From: Actinomadura sp. BRA 177
GTDB lineage: Bacteria > Actinomycetota > Actinomycetes > Streptosporangiales > Streptosporangiaceae
DNA: 43,817 nucleotides
Direction of reading: 5' to 3'
Assembly (NCBI RefSeq): GCF_013372625.1
Contig: NZ_JABXFD010000313.1
Location: 1-43,817 of the forward strand
The notes under the pieces were generated by a model. It did no database searches. It saw only the letters and a list, made by a program, of their open reading frames with translations, and had not been told where the DNA came from. Both the position numbers and the translations under genes were made by a program. Positions 8,598-16,980 of this stretch are shown here, piece after piece (the stretch's first letter is position 1; every line of letters starts with the position of its first letter).

Positions 8598-8913
8598 CGA
8601 CGCCGTCTCCCCCACGGCTCTGAGGCTACTCGGCGCGAGACCCAACTCACATGCCCGGAACCCTTGCGTTTTCGCGTCCCTTATCCCCGGGCGACTTTCT
8701 ATGGCAAACCGGTAGGGAAAGGCGAGGGGTGCGGGCGTCGGCCGTGCTGGGGCTCGCAGGTATTACCCGCGCGGTCGTGGACATCCCGCCGCGCGGGCTG
8801 GACGCTGACTAGGTGGACAACGCCGAGCCGCTGTTCTCACCGTGGGAACACCCGCCACTACCTGTTCGGCGCCGTCGTACGGCACCCGGTCACCATCACC
8901 TGAGAGGACGACC
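8598..8913. promoter_or_regulatory. Divergent spacer between the moxR operon and SBP56, with a hairpin
   Basis: This 316-nt spacer must hold promoters for both directions, but no convincing -35/-10 pair could be chosen. It contains a perfect 9-bp inverted repeat, CCCGCGCGG at 8766-8774 and CCGCGCGGG at 8789-8797, inside the SBP56 leader. A Shine-Dalgarno GAGAGG at 8902-8907 serves the SBP56 ATG at 8914. No known riboswitch class was recognised. Confidence 0.45.
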
Positions 8914-10314
8914 ATGGCCCTGTGGAAGCCGGACCCGACGTTCTACGCGTCGCCGCGCGACGCGGCCGCCGCGCCGGCGGAGAAGCTCGCGTACGTGGCG
9001 GCGTTCGACCGCGCCGCCGAGAAACCGGACGCGATCGCGGTCCTGGACGTGGATCCGGGCTCGGCCCCCTACGGTTCCGTGGTGGGCTGGACCGACCTGC
9101 CGTACCTCGGTGACGAACTGCACCACTTCGGGTGGAACGCGTGCAGCAGCGCGCTGTGCCCCGGGTCGCCGCACCCGCACGTGGAGCGCCGCTACCTGAT
9201 CGTGCCGGGTCTGCGGTCGTCGCGGGTGTACGTGATCGACACCAAGGACGACCCTGTCGCACCAAAGATCATCAAGGTGCTGGAGGCGGACGAGCTGGCC
9301 AAGCGCGCCGGATACTCGCGGCCGCACACCGTCCACTGCGGGCCCGAAGGGCTCTACCTGACGGCGCTCGGCGGGGCCAACGGCGAGGACGGGCCGGGCG
9401 GGATCGCGCTGCTCGACCACACCTCGTTCGACGTCCTCGGACGCTGGGAGGTCGACCGTGGGCCGCAGTACTTCGCCTACGACGCGTGGTGGCACATCGC
9501 GCACGACGTCCTCATCACGTCCGAGTGGGGCACGCCGTCCATGGTGGAGGACGGTGTCGTCGGCGAACTGCTGCTCGGACGCAAATACGGGCACTCGCTG
9601 AACTTCTTCGACCTGCGCAAGCGCAAGCACGTCCAAACGGTCGACCTCGGCGACGAACACCAGATGGTCTTGGAACTGCGTCCCGCGCACGACCCGACCA
9701 AGCTCTACGGATTCGCCGGTGTAGTGGTCAGCGTCGAGGACCTGTCGGCGTCCGTCTGGGTGTGGCACCGCGACGGCGACGCGTGGACGGCGAAGAAGGT
9801 CATCACCATCCCCGCTGAACCGGCCGACGCCGCCTCACTCCCCCCAGTGATCCAGCCGTTCGGCGCGGTTCCGCCGCTCGTCACCGACATCGACCTGTCC
9901 GTGGACGACCAGTGGCTGTACGTCTCGTGCTGGGGCACCGGCGAGCTGAAGCGCTACAACGTCAGCGACCCGTTCAACCCGGTAGAAGCGGGCTCGGTGC
10001 GCATAGGCGGCATCGTCAACCGAACACCGCACCCCGCCGCCCCCGACCGTCCACTCTCCGGCGGCCCGCAGATGGTGGAGGTCAGCCGCGACGGGCAACG
10101 CGTCTACGTCACCAACTCGCTCTACGGCTCCTGGGACGACCAGTTCTTCCCCGACGGCGTCGGCGCATGGATGGCGAAACTCGACTCCACGCCTGACGGA
10201 TTCACCTTCGACGAACGCTTCTTCCCCAACGGCGACGACTTCCGAGGCCGCCGCCCGCACCAAACCCGCCTGCAAGGCGGCGATGCATCCTCCGACTCGT
10301 ACTGCTATCCGTGA
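8914..10314 (+). CDS. Selenium-binding protein SBP56 family (methanethiol oxidase-like)
   Basis: 466 residues, the usual SBP56 length, from the ATG at 8914. It is a beta-propeller protein of the SBP56/methanethiol oxidase family; characterised bacterial members oxidise methanethiol to formaldehyde, H2S and H2O2 with copper. Family segments include the cysteine-bearing HHFGWNACSSALCPGSPHPH, GPQYFAYDAWWHIAHDVLITSEWG and the C-terminal GGDASSDSYCYP. The cysteine region reads CSSALC rather than CSSC as in many homologues. No in-frame TGA suggests selenocysteine. Its stop overlaps the start of a membrane-protein gene (GTGA). Confidence 0.9.
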   Translation: MALWKPDPTFYASPRDAAAAPAEKLAYVAAFDRAAEKPDAIAVLDVDPGSAPYGSVVGWTDLPYLGDELHHFGWNACSSALCPGSPHPHVERRYLIVPGLRSSRVYVIDTKDDPVAPKIIKVLEADELAKRAGYSRPHTVHCGPEGLYLTALGGANGEDGPGGIALLDHTSFDVLGRWEVDRGPQYFAYDAWWHIAHDVLITSEWGTPSMVEDGVVGELLLGRKYGHSLNFFDLRKRKHVQTVDLGDEHQMVLELRPAHDPTKLYGFAGVVVSVEDLSASVWVWHRDGDAWTAKKVITIPAEPADAASLPPVIQPFGAVPPLVTDIDLSVDDQWLYVSCWGTGELKRYNVSDPFNPVEAGSVRIGGIVNRTPHPAAPDRPLSGGPQMVEVSRDGQRVYVTNSLYGSWDDQFFPDGVGAWMAKLDSTPDGFTFDERFFPNGDDFRGRRPHQTRLQGGDASSDSYCYP

Positions 10315-10949
10315 ACGACGGCTCGCTCGCGGCCCTCGTGGTGCTCGGCGCGTTCCACGGCGTCAACCCCGCGATGGGCTGGCTGTTCGCGGTGGCCCGC
10401 GGCCTTCAGGAGCGCAGCAGGAAACTCGTCCTGCAGTCGCTCCCGGCCATCGCCGCAGGCCACGCCGCGTCCGTCGGCGCCGTCGCGATCCTCATCGCGC
10501 TCACCCGCTCCGTCGTCGCGACCCAGGCGGTCGCGATCGGCGGCGGCGTCCTGCTCGTCGGCTTCGGCTTCTGGCGGCTGCTGTCCCGGCGCCACTTCCG
10601 CTGGGTCGGCATGCGGATCTCGCTGTGGCAGCTCGCCGGCTGGTCGTTCCTGATGTCGTCGATGCACGGGGCGGGCCTCATGCTGCTGCCCGTCCTCACG
10701 TCCTCGGGGACGGCCCCGGCGCACCACGACCACGGCCTGACCTCATCGTCCGGCAGCGCCCTGTCGACCGGCATCTTCGTCACCGCCGTGCACACCCTGT
10801 CGATGTTCGTCGTCGCGGGCGTCATCGCGGTCCTCGTCTACGAGATCGTCGGCCTGGCCATCCTGCGCCGCGCCTGGTTCAACCTCGACCGCATCTGGGC
10901 CGTGGCCCCCATAGGCGCCGGCACCTTCACCCTCTTCACCGCGTTGTGA
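10311..10949 (+). CDS. Polytopic membrane protein coupled to SBP56, function unknown
   Basis: 212 residues from a GTG overlapping the SBP56 stop codon by 4 nt. Five or six hydrophobic helices are visible, with conserved-looking histidine motifs in or beside them: FHGVNPAMGW near residue 16, AGHAAS near 50, SMHGAGLM near 118 and VHTLSMF in a late helix, plus a hydrophilic APAHHDHG loop. The arrangement recalls NicO/HupE-like metal permeases (HxxxP near the N-terminus), but the similarity is by eye and weak. Strict coupling suggests it supplies or exports something SBP56 needs, perhaps a metal or sulfur compound; that is inference. Confidence 0.7.
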   Translation: MNDGSLAALVVLGAFHGVNPAMGWLFAVARGLQERSRKLVLQSLPAIAAGHAASVGAVAILIALTRSVVATQAVAIGGGVLLVGFGFWRLLSRRHFRWVGMRISLWQLAGWSFLMSSMHGAGLMLLPVLTSSGTAPAHHDHGLTSSSGSALSTGIFVTAVHTLSMFVVAGVIAVLVYEIVGLAILRRAWFNLDRIWAVAPIGAGTFTLFTAL

Positions 10950-11000
10950 GGCCCAAGACCCGAGCGCGGGAGCGCCGCCCCGCGGCACCGCCACCCGCGT

Positions 11001-11624
11001 TCACCGTGTGCGCTTGCCGACGGCGGTGAGGTCGATCTCGATGTCGAACGGTACGGTCAGCTTGAGCTGGTCGTGATGGATTCCGGTCAGGAGGTACGAC
11101 CTGGTGGTGCGATCGAGTTCGTACACGTAGACGACAGTCCGTTCCTCCTCCAATTCAACCCGCCAGAAATGCTTGATCCCGGCAGCCGCGTACCGGCGCG
11201 GCTTCGTGTCCCGGTCGAACTCCTCCGAACTCGGTGAGACGGCTTCTACCGCGAGAACGACCTCTTCCGCCTGAAAACAGGTGCGCAGGTGATCGACGGA
11301 TTCCGCCCTGACTACTGACACGTCGGGTTCGGGCACCTGGCGCTTCGCCAGCTTGACCGACATCTCCCGCACGGCCCGCAATTCTGCGGGCGCCTGGGCA
11401 TCCAACTCAATGGAGAGCAGGTTGACGACCCACGAGTGCCACATCCGCTGCGGGCTCACGAAGACCAGGCTCCCGTCGATCAGCTCGGTGTGCCGGGGCA
11501 GGCCGCGCATGCGCAGGAAGTCGTCAGCGGTGAAACCGTCCGGCGGGGGGAACACCCAGTCTGGCAGCGGTTCAGCGTCCATGCGGCCACTTTCTGCAAT
11601 TGCCTCGGCACTCTGAGCGCTCAT
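11001..11624 (-). CDS. Uma2 family (PD-(D/E)XK nuclease-fold) protein
   Basis: 207 residues from the ATG at 11624, which has GAAGG 8 nt upstream; a GTG at 11642 would add six residues. Uma2/DUF820 signatures are the N-terminal TADDFLRMRGLPRHTELIDG, then VPEPDVSVV and LAVEAVSPSSEEFDRDTKPR carrying the D...E-x-x pattern, followed by YAAAGIKHFWRVEL. These proteins are widespread in actinomycetes and cyanobacteria, have a restriction-endonuclease-like fold and mostly lack known roles. The gene stands alone between convergent SBP56-operon genes and the his/rib operon. It could be part of a decayed mobile locus, but nothing adjacent shows this. Confidence 0.82.
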   Translation of the reverse strand: MSAQSAEAIAESGRMDAEPLPDWVFPPPDGFTADDFLRMRGLPRHTELIDGSLVFVSPQRMWHSWVVNLLSIELDAQAPAELRAVREMSVKLAKRQVPEPDVSVVRAESVDHLRTCFQAEEVVLAVEAVSPSSEEFDRDTKPRRYAAAGIKHFWRVELEEERTVVYVYELDRTTRSYLLTGIHHDQLKLTVPFDIEIDLTAVGKRTR

Positions 11625-11697
11625 GCACACACCTTCGCACACGAACCCGCTCCTGGTCCTGGCAACAGCCTAGAACAAGGACCTCAGCCGGGGACGG

Positions 11698-12144
11698 TCA
11701 GACGGGGTCGGGGGTTTCGCCTCGGGTTTTGAGGAGGGTGCGGAGTTCGGTGAGCTGGTGGGCGGCGCGGGTCTTCTCGGCGCCGTTGATGCCCATGGCG
11801 CTGATGGACGTGCCGTCCGCCAGGTCGAGGGTGGGCCACGGGTCGCCGACGTTCATGGTGACGTCCAGGATCTGCGGCCATTCGAGGCGGCGGCTGGCGA
11901 AGGCGTTCACGACCGTGACGCCGGAGTCGTCGGCGGCGACGCGGCAGCGGGCGAGCATGTGCAGGACCCAGGCGATGAACGCGCCGAAGGCGACCATCAG
12001 GATGCGGTCCCACACGGTGTACTGCTCCGGCACCACCACGGCGAGCACGATCAGGCCGAGCACGATCACGCCCGCCGCGGTGTACGCCACGATCCGGGTG
12101 GTGCGGGGGCGCCACACGGTCGGAATGGCCGGTGTCTCAGTCAA
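11698..12144 (-). CDS. PH-domain membrane protein
   Basis: 148 residues. Two hydrophobic helices (about residues 18-40 and 48-66) are followed by a bacterial PH-like beta domain with DDSGVTVVNAFASRRLEWPQI and the polar tail THQL/ELRTLLKTRG. The same kind of gene follows hisG in Streptomyces. The start overlaps the last 8 nt of hisG, so it is the terminal gene of the riboflavin operon. Function is unknown; membrane anchoring and a cytosolic PH domain suggest a structural or signalling role. Confidence 0.78.
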   Translation of the reverse strand: MTETPAIPTVWRPRTTRIVAYTAAGVIVLGLIVLAVVVPEQYTVWDRILMVAFGAFIAWVLHMLARCRVAADDSGVTVVNAFASRRLEWPQILDVTMNVGDPWPTLDLADGTSISAMGINGAEKTRAAHQLTELRTLLKTRGETPDPV

Positions 12145-13012
12145 TGATCTTCGTGATGGGGATTTCGAGGATGTCGTGGGCGCCGGCCGCCCGCAGCGCC
12201 GGGATCAGCGTGTTGATGCCGCGCTTGGCGACGACGGACTCCACGGCGTTCGACTCGCCGCCGGCGAGCGAGGTCACCGTCGGCGACGCCATCGCGGGCA
12301 TGATGTCGAGGACGTTCTGCAGGTCGCCCTGCGCGACGTTCAGCTTCAGCAGCACCTTGCCGCGCGCGCGGATCACGCCCTGCAGGAGGAGCGAGATGTC
12401 CTCCATCGCGGCGCGCTTCTCCGCGTTCTCGTAGGCGTCGCGGTTCGCGACCAGCTCGGTGTAGCTGGTCAGGAGCGTGTCGAGGATGCGCAGGCCGTTC
12501 TTGCGCAGGGACGAGCCGGTCTCGGTGAGGTCGACGATCGCGTCCACGATGTCGGGCACCTTCGCCTCGGTCGCGCCGTAGGACGGGACGACCGTGGCCT
12601 TCACGCCGTGCTGGTCGAGGAACCGCTTGGTCAGCGCCGGGAACTCGGTGGAGATCCGGACGCCCTCCGGCAGGTCGGACACCGACTGCCACGGCGCGCC
12701 GTCCGGCACCGCCATGATCACGCGGACCGGGTTGGCGGTCGCCTTGGAGTACTTCAGCTCGCCGAGGCTGACGACGTCGGCGTCGGTCTCGGTGATCCAG
12801 TCGCGCCCGGTGATGCCGAGGTCGAACAGCCCCTGCTCCAGGTAGGTCGGGATCTCCTGCGGGCGCAGGACCCGGACCCGGTCGATGCGGGGGTCGTCGA
12901 TGGACGCCCGGTAGTCGCGGTCCGACGCGCGCTGGACGGTGAGGTCGGCGGCGTCGAACAGCGTCATGGTCGCCTTCTCCAGCGACCCCTTGGGCAGGAC
13001 GAGTGACAGCAC
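12137..13012 (-). CDS. hisG: ATP phosphoribosyltransferase, long form
   Basis: 291 residues from a GTG at 13012 with AAAGG about 8 nt upstream. Motifs are VLPKGSLEKAT at the N-terminus, GLFDLGITGRDWI and the PRPP-binding VDLTETGSSLRKNGL. The C-terminal ~75 residues form the ACT/PII-like regulatory domain of the long HisG form, which binds histidine for feedback inhibition. It catalyses the first step of histidine synthesis. In Streptomyces, hisE (phosphoribosyl-ATP pyrophosphatase) sits immediately upstream; here only about 90 nt separate hisG from ribH and no hisE is present. Transcription probably comes from the riboflavin promoter unless there is a promoter in the 92-nt gap. Confidence 0.93.
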   Translation of the reverse strand: MLSLVLPKGSLEKATMTLFDAADLTVQRASDRDYRASIDDPRIDRVRVLRPQEIPTYLEQGLFDLGITGRDWITETDADVVSLGELKYSKATANPVRVIMAVPDGAPWQSVSDLPEGVRISTEFPALTKRFLDQHGVKATVVPSYGATEAKVPDIVDAIVDLTETGSSLRKNGLRILDTLLTSYTELVANRDAYENAEKRAAMEDISLLLQGVIRARGKVLLKLNVAQGDLQNVLDIMPAMASPTVTSLAGGESNAVESVVAKRGINTLIPALRAAGAHDILEIPITKIID

Positions 13013-13082
13013 GGAATTGCCTTTCGATGAGGATGCGTACGGGATACCGGGTTGCTCAGGAGCCCAGATGCGCGAGTCGTTC

Positions 13083-13097
13083 AGGGGCGGAGCCCCT
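13083..13097. terminator. Small GC hairpin in the ribH-hisG gap
   Basis: A perfect 6-bp stem, AGGGGC and GCCCCT with loop GGA, sits just downstream of the ribH stop on the minus strand and about 70 nt before hisG. No T-run follows, so it may weaken or process the transcript rather than terminate it. It lies in the place normally occupied by hisE. Confidence 0.35.
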
Positions 13098-13104
13098 GTA
13101 CCCG

Positions 13105-13611
13105 CTACAAATGCTCCAGGCCATGCCCGGCGTGACCGTGATGCCGCAGACCTCGCAGGGTCAGTGCCGTGTCGAGTGCGGCCACAGTCGCCTCCCATCC
13201 CTTGTCCTCGGAGCTGCCCGGCAGCCCGCTGCGTTCCAGTGCCTGCTCAATGGTGTCACATGTGAGGACCCCGTTGCCCACCGGTGTCGACTCGTCCAGC
13301 GCGACACGTGTCACACCGGTGGTGACGGACTCGCAGACGTAGTCGAAGTGGGCGGTCGCCCCGCGGATGACCGCGCCGAGGCAGACGACGGCGTCGAGGT
13401 CGCGGGCCATCTGCTGGGCGATCACGGACAGTTCGAGCGCACCGGCGACGCGGGCGACGACGAGCTCGTCGATGCCGCACGCCTTCGCCGCGGCGAGCGC
13501 CCGGTCCAGCAGCTGGTCGGTGATCTGCCCGTGCCAGCGGGTGCAGACGACGCCGAGCGTCAGCCCGGCCGCGTCGACGGTGATGTCCTCGGGGCGTCCT
13601 GCGCCGCTCAT
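13105..13611 (-). CDS. ribH: 6,7-dimethyl-8-ribityllumazine synthase
   Basis: 168 residues. Lumazine synthase joins 5-amino-6-ribitylamino-uracil with dihydroxybutanone phosphate, the next-to-last step to riboflavin. Active-site segments are RWHGQITDQLL, RVAGALELSVIAQQM, LGAVIRGATAHFDYVCESV (with catalytic histidine) and PVGNGVLTCDTIEQALERSG. The ATG overlaps the ribBA stop by one base (TGATG). A C-terminal HHGHAGHGLEH tail is slightly longer than usual and histidine-rich. Confidence 0.95.
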   Translation of the reverse strand: MSGAGRPEDITVDAAGLTLGVVCTRWHGQITDQLLDRALAAAKACGIDELVVARVAGALELSVIAQQMARDLDAVVCLGAVIRGATAHFDYVCESVTTGVTRVALDESTPVGNGVLTCDTIEQALERSGLPGSSEDKGWEATVAALDTALTLRGLRHHGHAGHGLEHL

Positions 13612-14852
13612 CAGAGTCCTTCTATCTGGTGTCCGAGACGGTCGCGCTTGACCGTCAGGTAGCGCCGGTTGTGCTCGGTGACGACGACGGGCATGGACTC
13701 GCGTCCCCGCACGTCCACGCCGAAGCCGTCCAGGCCCCTGAGCTTGTCCGGGTTGTTGGTGAGCACCCGCACCGACCGTACGCCCAGGTCACGCAGCATA
13801 TGCGCCGCGTTGGAGTACTCGCGCGCGTCGGCGGGCAGGCCCAGCTCCAGGTTCGCGTCGACGGTGTCGGACCCGTTGTCCTGGAGCGCGTACGCCTGCA
13901 GCTTGGCGAGCAGGCCGATGCCGCGCCCCTCGTGGCCGCGCAGATAGAGGACGACACCGCGGCCCTCTTCGGCGATGCGTTCCATGGCGGCGTCCAGCTG
14001 CGTCCCGCAGTCGCAGCGTTCGGAGTGCAGGACGTCGCCGGTGAGGCACTCGGAGTGCGCCCGGATCAGGACGTCGTCGCCGTCGCCGATCTCGCCGAGC
14101 ACGAGCGCGATGTGCTCGCCGCCGTCGATGGCGCTGGAGAACCCGACGGCGCGCCACGTCCCGAAACGGTTGGGCAGCCGGGTCTCGACGACGCGGGTGA
14201 CCATCTTCTCGGTGCGGCGGCGGTATTCGGCGAGCTGTTCGATGGAGATGAGCTTGAGCCCGTGCTCCTTGGCGAACACCTGGAGTTCGGGCAGGCGCGC
14301 CATGGTGCCGTCCTCGTTGACCACTTCGGCGAGGACGCCGGCGGGGCTGAGGCCGGCGAGCCGGGCCAGATCGACGGCGGCCTCGGTGTGGCCGCGGCGG
14401 CGCAGCACACCGCCGTCCCGGTAGCGGAGCGGGAAGATGTGGCCGGGACGGACGAGGTCGCGCGGCTCCGACGCCGAGTCGCACAGCGTCCGGATCGTCC
14501 GCGCCCGGTCGGCGGCGGAGATGCCGGTGGTGACGCCGAGTCGCGCGTCCACGCTGACCGTGTAGGCGGTGCGCATCCGCTCGGTGTTCTGCGCCGTCAT
14601 CAGCGGGATCTGCAGCCGGTCGAGGTCCTCGCCCTCCATCGGGACGCAGATCACGCCGCTGGTGTAACGGATCGTGAACGTCAGCAGCTCGGGCGTCGCC
14701 TTGGACGCCGCGAAGATGATGTCGCCCTCGTTCTCGCGGTCCTCGTCGTCGACGACCACGACGGGACGTCCCGCCGCGACGTCGGCGATCGCCGCCTCGA
14801 TGGAGTCGAAGATGCCCGTGCCTGCGTTCCCGATGTCGTTGCCGCTGCTCAT
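13611..14852 (-). CDS. ribBA: Bifunctional 3,4-dihydroxy-2-butanone-4-phosphate synthase / GTP cyclohydrolase II
   Basis: 413 residues, with both domains complete. The N-terminal DHBP synthase carries [21 protein letters not shown] and [21 protein letters not shown]. The C-terminal GTP cyclohydrolase II has the zinc-binding [20 protein letters not shown] (three cysteines) and [14 protein letters not shown]. Together they make the two precursors of lumazine from ribulose 5-phosphate and GTP. The ATG at 14852 overlaps the ribM stop (ATGA) and the stop overlaps ribH, so the operon is tightly coupled. No oddities in key residues were seen. Confidence 0.95.
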   Translation of the reverse strand: MSSGNDIGNAGTGIFDSIEAAIADVAAGRPVVVVDDEDRENEGDIIFAASKATPELLTFTIRYTSGVICVPMEGEDLDRLQIPLMTAQNTERMRTAYTVSVDARLGVTTGISAADRARTIRTLCDSASEPRDLVRPGHIFPLRYRDGGVLRRRGHTEAAVDLARLAGLSPAGVLAEVVNEDGTMARLPELQVFAKEHGLKLISIEQLAEYRRRTEKMVTRVVETRLPNRFGTWRAVGFSSAIDGGEHIALVLGEIGDGDDVLIRAHSECLTGDVLHSERCDCGTQLDAAMERIAEEGRGVVLYLRGHEGRGIGLLAKLQAYALQDNGSDTVDANLELGLPADAREYSNAAHMLRDLGVRSVRVLTNNPDKLRGLDGFGVDVRGRESMPVVVTEHNRRYLTVKRDRLGHQIEGL

Positions 14853-15490
14853 GCGGTCACCGCCTTCTGCCTGGGGGTTTGCGTGCCCCGGGACTCCCGG
14901 AGCCAGTTCCTGAACCCGACCATCACCATCACGAAGAAGATCCCGTAGACCGCGCCGGAGACGTACAGCCCGGACTTGAGCGCCAGCGGCACCCCGACCA
15001 GGTCGACGAGCACCCACACGATCCAGAAGTCGACCAGCGCCCGGCTCTGCGCGAACGTCGCGACGGCGCTGCCGACGAAGATGTAGGCGTTCGCCCACGG
15101 CGACCCGGCGATCTGCAGCCAGTCGAGGTGGGTGAACAGTTCGGCGACCACGGCCGTGCCGACGAGGATCGCGCCGATCAGGACGATGCGTTCCTTGAGG
15201 GTCGCCTGCCGGACGACGAGGCCGTCTGCTTCCCGCCGTCCACGCGTCCACATGACCCACCCGTACAGGGCGAGCCCACAGAAGAGCACCTGTTTGAGTG
15301 CGTTTCCAGGGACGTTCGCATGCAGGGACGCGGCGAGCAGCAGGAGGGCGCCGACGAGCTGCACCGGCCACGTCCAGAGGGTCTTGCGCATGGCGAGCCA
15401 GACGACGGCGAGCGAGAGCACGTTGCCGACGAGGTCGGTCCAGAGGATGTGCTCGCCGAACACCTCGAATCCGGCGCCGAGCCAGCTCAC
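14849..15490 (-). CDS. ribM: RibM (PnuX)-type riboflavin transporter
   Basis: 213 residues from a GTG that overlaps the ribE stop (GTGA). It is a PnuC-family permease with six to seven helices. Family features are the aromatic [16 protein letters not shown] loop and the C-terminal [20 protein letters not shown] followed by [19 protein letters not shown]. The gene order ribE-ribM-ribBA-ribH is the same as the ribBMAH operon of Streptomyces davaonensis, whose RibM is a riboflavin facilitator. FMN-riboswitch control supports riboflavin rather than nicotinamide riboside as substrate. Confidence 0.9.
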   Translation of the reverse strand: MSWLGAGFEVFGEHILWTDLVGNVLSLAVVWLAMRKTLWTWPVQLVGALLLLAASLHANVPGNALKQVLFCGLALYGWVMWTRGRREADGLVVRQATLKERIVLIGAILVGTAVVAELFTHLDWLQIAGSPWANAYIFVGSAVATFAQSRALVDFWIVWVLVDLVGVPLALKSGLYVSGAVYGIFFVMVMVGFRNWLRESRGTQTPRQKAVTA

Positions 15491-16080
15491 GACCGGTCGC
15501 CCATCATGCGTTCGACGTACTTGGCGACGACGTCGACTTCGAGGTTCACGGGGTCGCCGGGCTTCTTGTGGCCGAGCGTGGTGAGGGCGAGCGTCGTCGG
15601 GATGAGCGCGATGCTGAATCGGTCGGTGCCGGCGTCCACGACCGTGAGGCTGATGCCGTCGACGGTGATGGAGCCCTTGTTCACCAGGTACCGGCTCAGA
15701 TCGGACGGCAGGGACACCGTGACCACGTCCCACCGCTCCCCCGGCTCGCGGGAGACGATCGCGCCGACGCCGTCCACGTGGCCCTGCACGAGGTGGCCGC
15801 CGAGCCGGTCGGACAGCCTTACCGGACGTTCCAGGTTGACCTTCGAGCCCGGTTCCAGCGCGCCGAGGCTGGACTTGTCGAGCGTCTCCTTGATGGCGTC
15901 GGCGGTGAAGATCCCGTCCTTGACGTCCACCACGGTGAGACAGACGCCGTTGACCGCGATCGACGCGCCGTGGACGGCGTCCTCGGTGACGAGCGGCCCG
16001 CGGATCGCGAGCGTGACCGAGTCGCCCCGCGGCTCGATCGCCACGATCTCGCCGAGCTCCTCGACGATGCCGGTGAACAT
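15487..16080 (-). CDS. ribE: Riboflavin synthase alpha chain
   Basis: 197 residues, with the internal twofold repeat typical of the enzyme: [27 protein letters not shown] and [25 protein letters not shown] in the first half, then [16 protein letters not shown] in the second. It dismutates two lumazine molecules into riboflavin. The start is fixed by AGGAGG at 16094-16089 (minus strand), 8 nt before the ATG. It is first in the operon behind the FMN riboswitch. Confidence 0.95.
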   Translation of the reverse strand: MFTGIVEELGEIVAIEPRGDSVTLAIRGPLVTEDAVHGASIAVNGVCLTVVDVKDGIFTADAIKETLDKSSLGALEPGSKVNLERPVRLSDRLGGHLVQGHVDGVGAIVSREPGERWDVVTVSLPSDLSRYLVNKGSITVDGISLTVVDAGTDRFSIALIPTTLALTTLGHKKPGDPVNLEVDVVAKYVERMMGDRS

Positions 16081-16082
16081 CT

Positions 16083-16152
16083 CCCGGGCCTCCTAGATCA
16101 GGGCTCCGGGGGACGTTCATACATCGTCGTACGCCCCTGGCCAGGGGCGTAC
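16083..16152 (-). promoter_or_regulatory. Expression platform of the FMN riboswitch
   Basis: Three elements follow the aptamer. First is a perfect 24-nt palindrome at 16129-16152 (12-bp arms, no spacer). Second, CCCCGGAGC at 16111-16103 is exactly complementary to GCTCCGGGG at 16276-16268, the 5' side of the aptamer. Third, CCCGG (16110-16106) can pair with CCGGG (16087-16083), extended by GCC (16104-16102) with GGC (16090-16088), which would bury part of the AGGAGG of ribE. The last two pairings exclude each other. No T-run follows, so translational control is favoured. Confidence 0.6.
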
Positions 16153-16154
16153 CG

Positions 16155-16282
16155 CGCGCTGCCTCCCATCCGGACTTTAACCGTCGGTCCCGGAATCCCA
16201 CCGGGTCAACCGGCCGATGGCTTCGGCCGGGTCGCGGACTGTCACCGCCGGTTCGGAATTTCACCGACCCCGGAGCACGCGT
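16155..16282 (-). ncRNA. FMN riboswitch (RFN element) aptamer
   Basis: Read on the minus strand, the leader contains the conserved RFN blocks in order: GGGGTCGGTGAAATTCCGAA, CCGGCGGTGACAGTCCGCGA, a variable arm CCGGCCGAAGCCATCGGCCGG, then GGTGGGATTCCGGGACCGAC and GGTTAAAGTCCGGATGGGAG. P1 can be formed by GCGTGCT (16282-16276) with AGCGCGC near 16161-16155. FMN binding should lower expression of the downstream riboflavin genes. Boundaries are set by the P1 pairing and are good to a few bases. Confidence 0.95.
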
Positions 16283-16355
16283 TCATGCTTTGCCAACCAG
16301 TGTGCCATGCCTTCCATTCCGCGCCCCATGTGACCATCGCCACGCCCACACGCGC

Positions 16356-16367
16356 TTGAACGTTCAA
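16356..16367. promoter_or_regulatory. Perfect 12-bp palindrome upstream of the DoxX gene
   Basis: TTGAACGTTCAA lies in the spacer between the divergent rib operon and the DoxX-family gene, about 70 nt before the DoxX ATG. A TTGAAAC follows at 16373, so the palindrome could be an operator near a promoter. The binding protein is unknown, and the DoxX gene has no adjacent regulator. Confidence 0.4.
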
Positions 16368-16435
16368 CGATCTTGAAACGGGGTACATCTTGCGACACAA
16401 GTGACGCATGACGACTTTTCCCCCTGGAGGCAGTC

Positions 16436-16846
16436 ATGGACGTCGTCGCCCTCATCGCCCGCATCGCCTTCACGGCGATCTTCATCGGCGCCGGTATCGG
16501 CCACCTGACCGCAACCGACGCCATGGCCGGCTACGCGGCCGCGAAGAAGCTGCCCATGGCCAAGCTCGCCGTGCAGGTCTCGGGCGCCTACATCCTGCTC
16601 GCGTCGGCCCTGCTCATCCTCGGCATCTGGCCCGACCTCGCCGCCATCGCCCTCGTCCCGTTCCTGCTCATCACCGCGTTCGTCTTCCACGACTTCTGGA
16701 CGCAGGAGTCCCCGGAGGCGCGCCAGATGGAGCAGCAGCAGTTCCTCAAGGACATCGCCCTGGCCGGCGGCGCCCTGGCCCTCTTCGTCCTGTACGCCTC
16801 GGACAACCACCCCGGCCTGAACCTGGTAGGCCCCCTCTTCACCTGA
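16436..16846 (+). CDS. DoxX-family small membrane protein
   Basis: 136 residues with four hydrophobic helices. The first contains FIGAGIGHLT and the protein ends in ALALFVLYASDNHPGLNLVGPLF. DoxX/DUF4267-like proteins are integral membrane proteins with roles suggested in quinone-linked redox or redox stress, but the biochemical function of this branch is unknown. The ATG at 16436 is preceded by GGAGG at 16426-16430. It is a single-gene unit divergent from the riboflavin operon. Confidence 0.8.
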   Translation: MDVVALIARIAFTAIFIGAGIGHLTATDAMAGYAAAKKLPMAKLAVQVSGAYILLASALLILGIWPDLAAIALVPFLLITAFVFHDFWTQESPEARQMEQQQFLKDIALAGGALALFVLYASDNHPGLNLVGPLFT

Positions 16847-16980
16847 CCCCGCCGACGGACGCGCCGCCAAGCCCCCCGGCGGCGCGGCCGTCGCTGGAGC
16901 ACCCCGGCGCCGGCGGCGCCCGGCTGGACAGCAGTCCGCGCAGCGCACAGCCCCCGGCGGCGCCAGGGACACGACGCCCT

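Noticed and set aside
8914..10314. Selenocysteine codon in the SBP56 gene
   Set aside because: The frame has no internal TGA, and no SECIS-like element was seen.
10283..11029. Arg/Pro-rich plus-strand frame over the SBP56-linked membrane protein
   Set aside because: Low-complexity shadow of the membrane-protein gene.
11600..13006. Long plus-strand open frame across the PH-protein and hisG region
   Set aside because: Antisense shadow; hisG on the other strand is certain.
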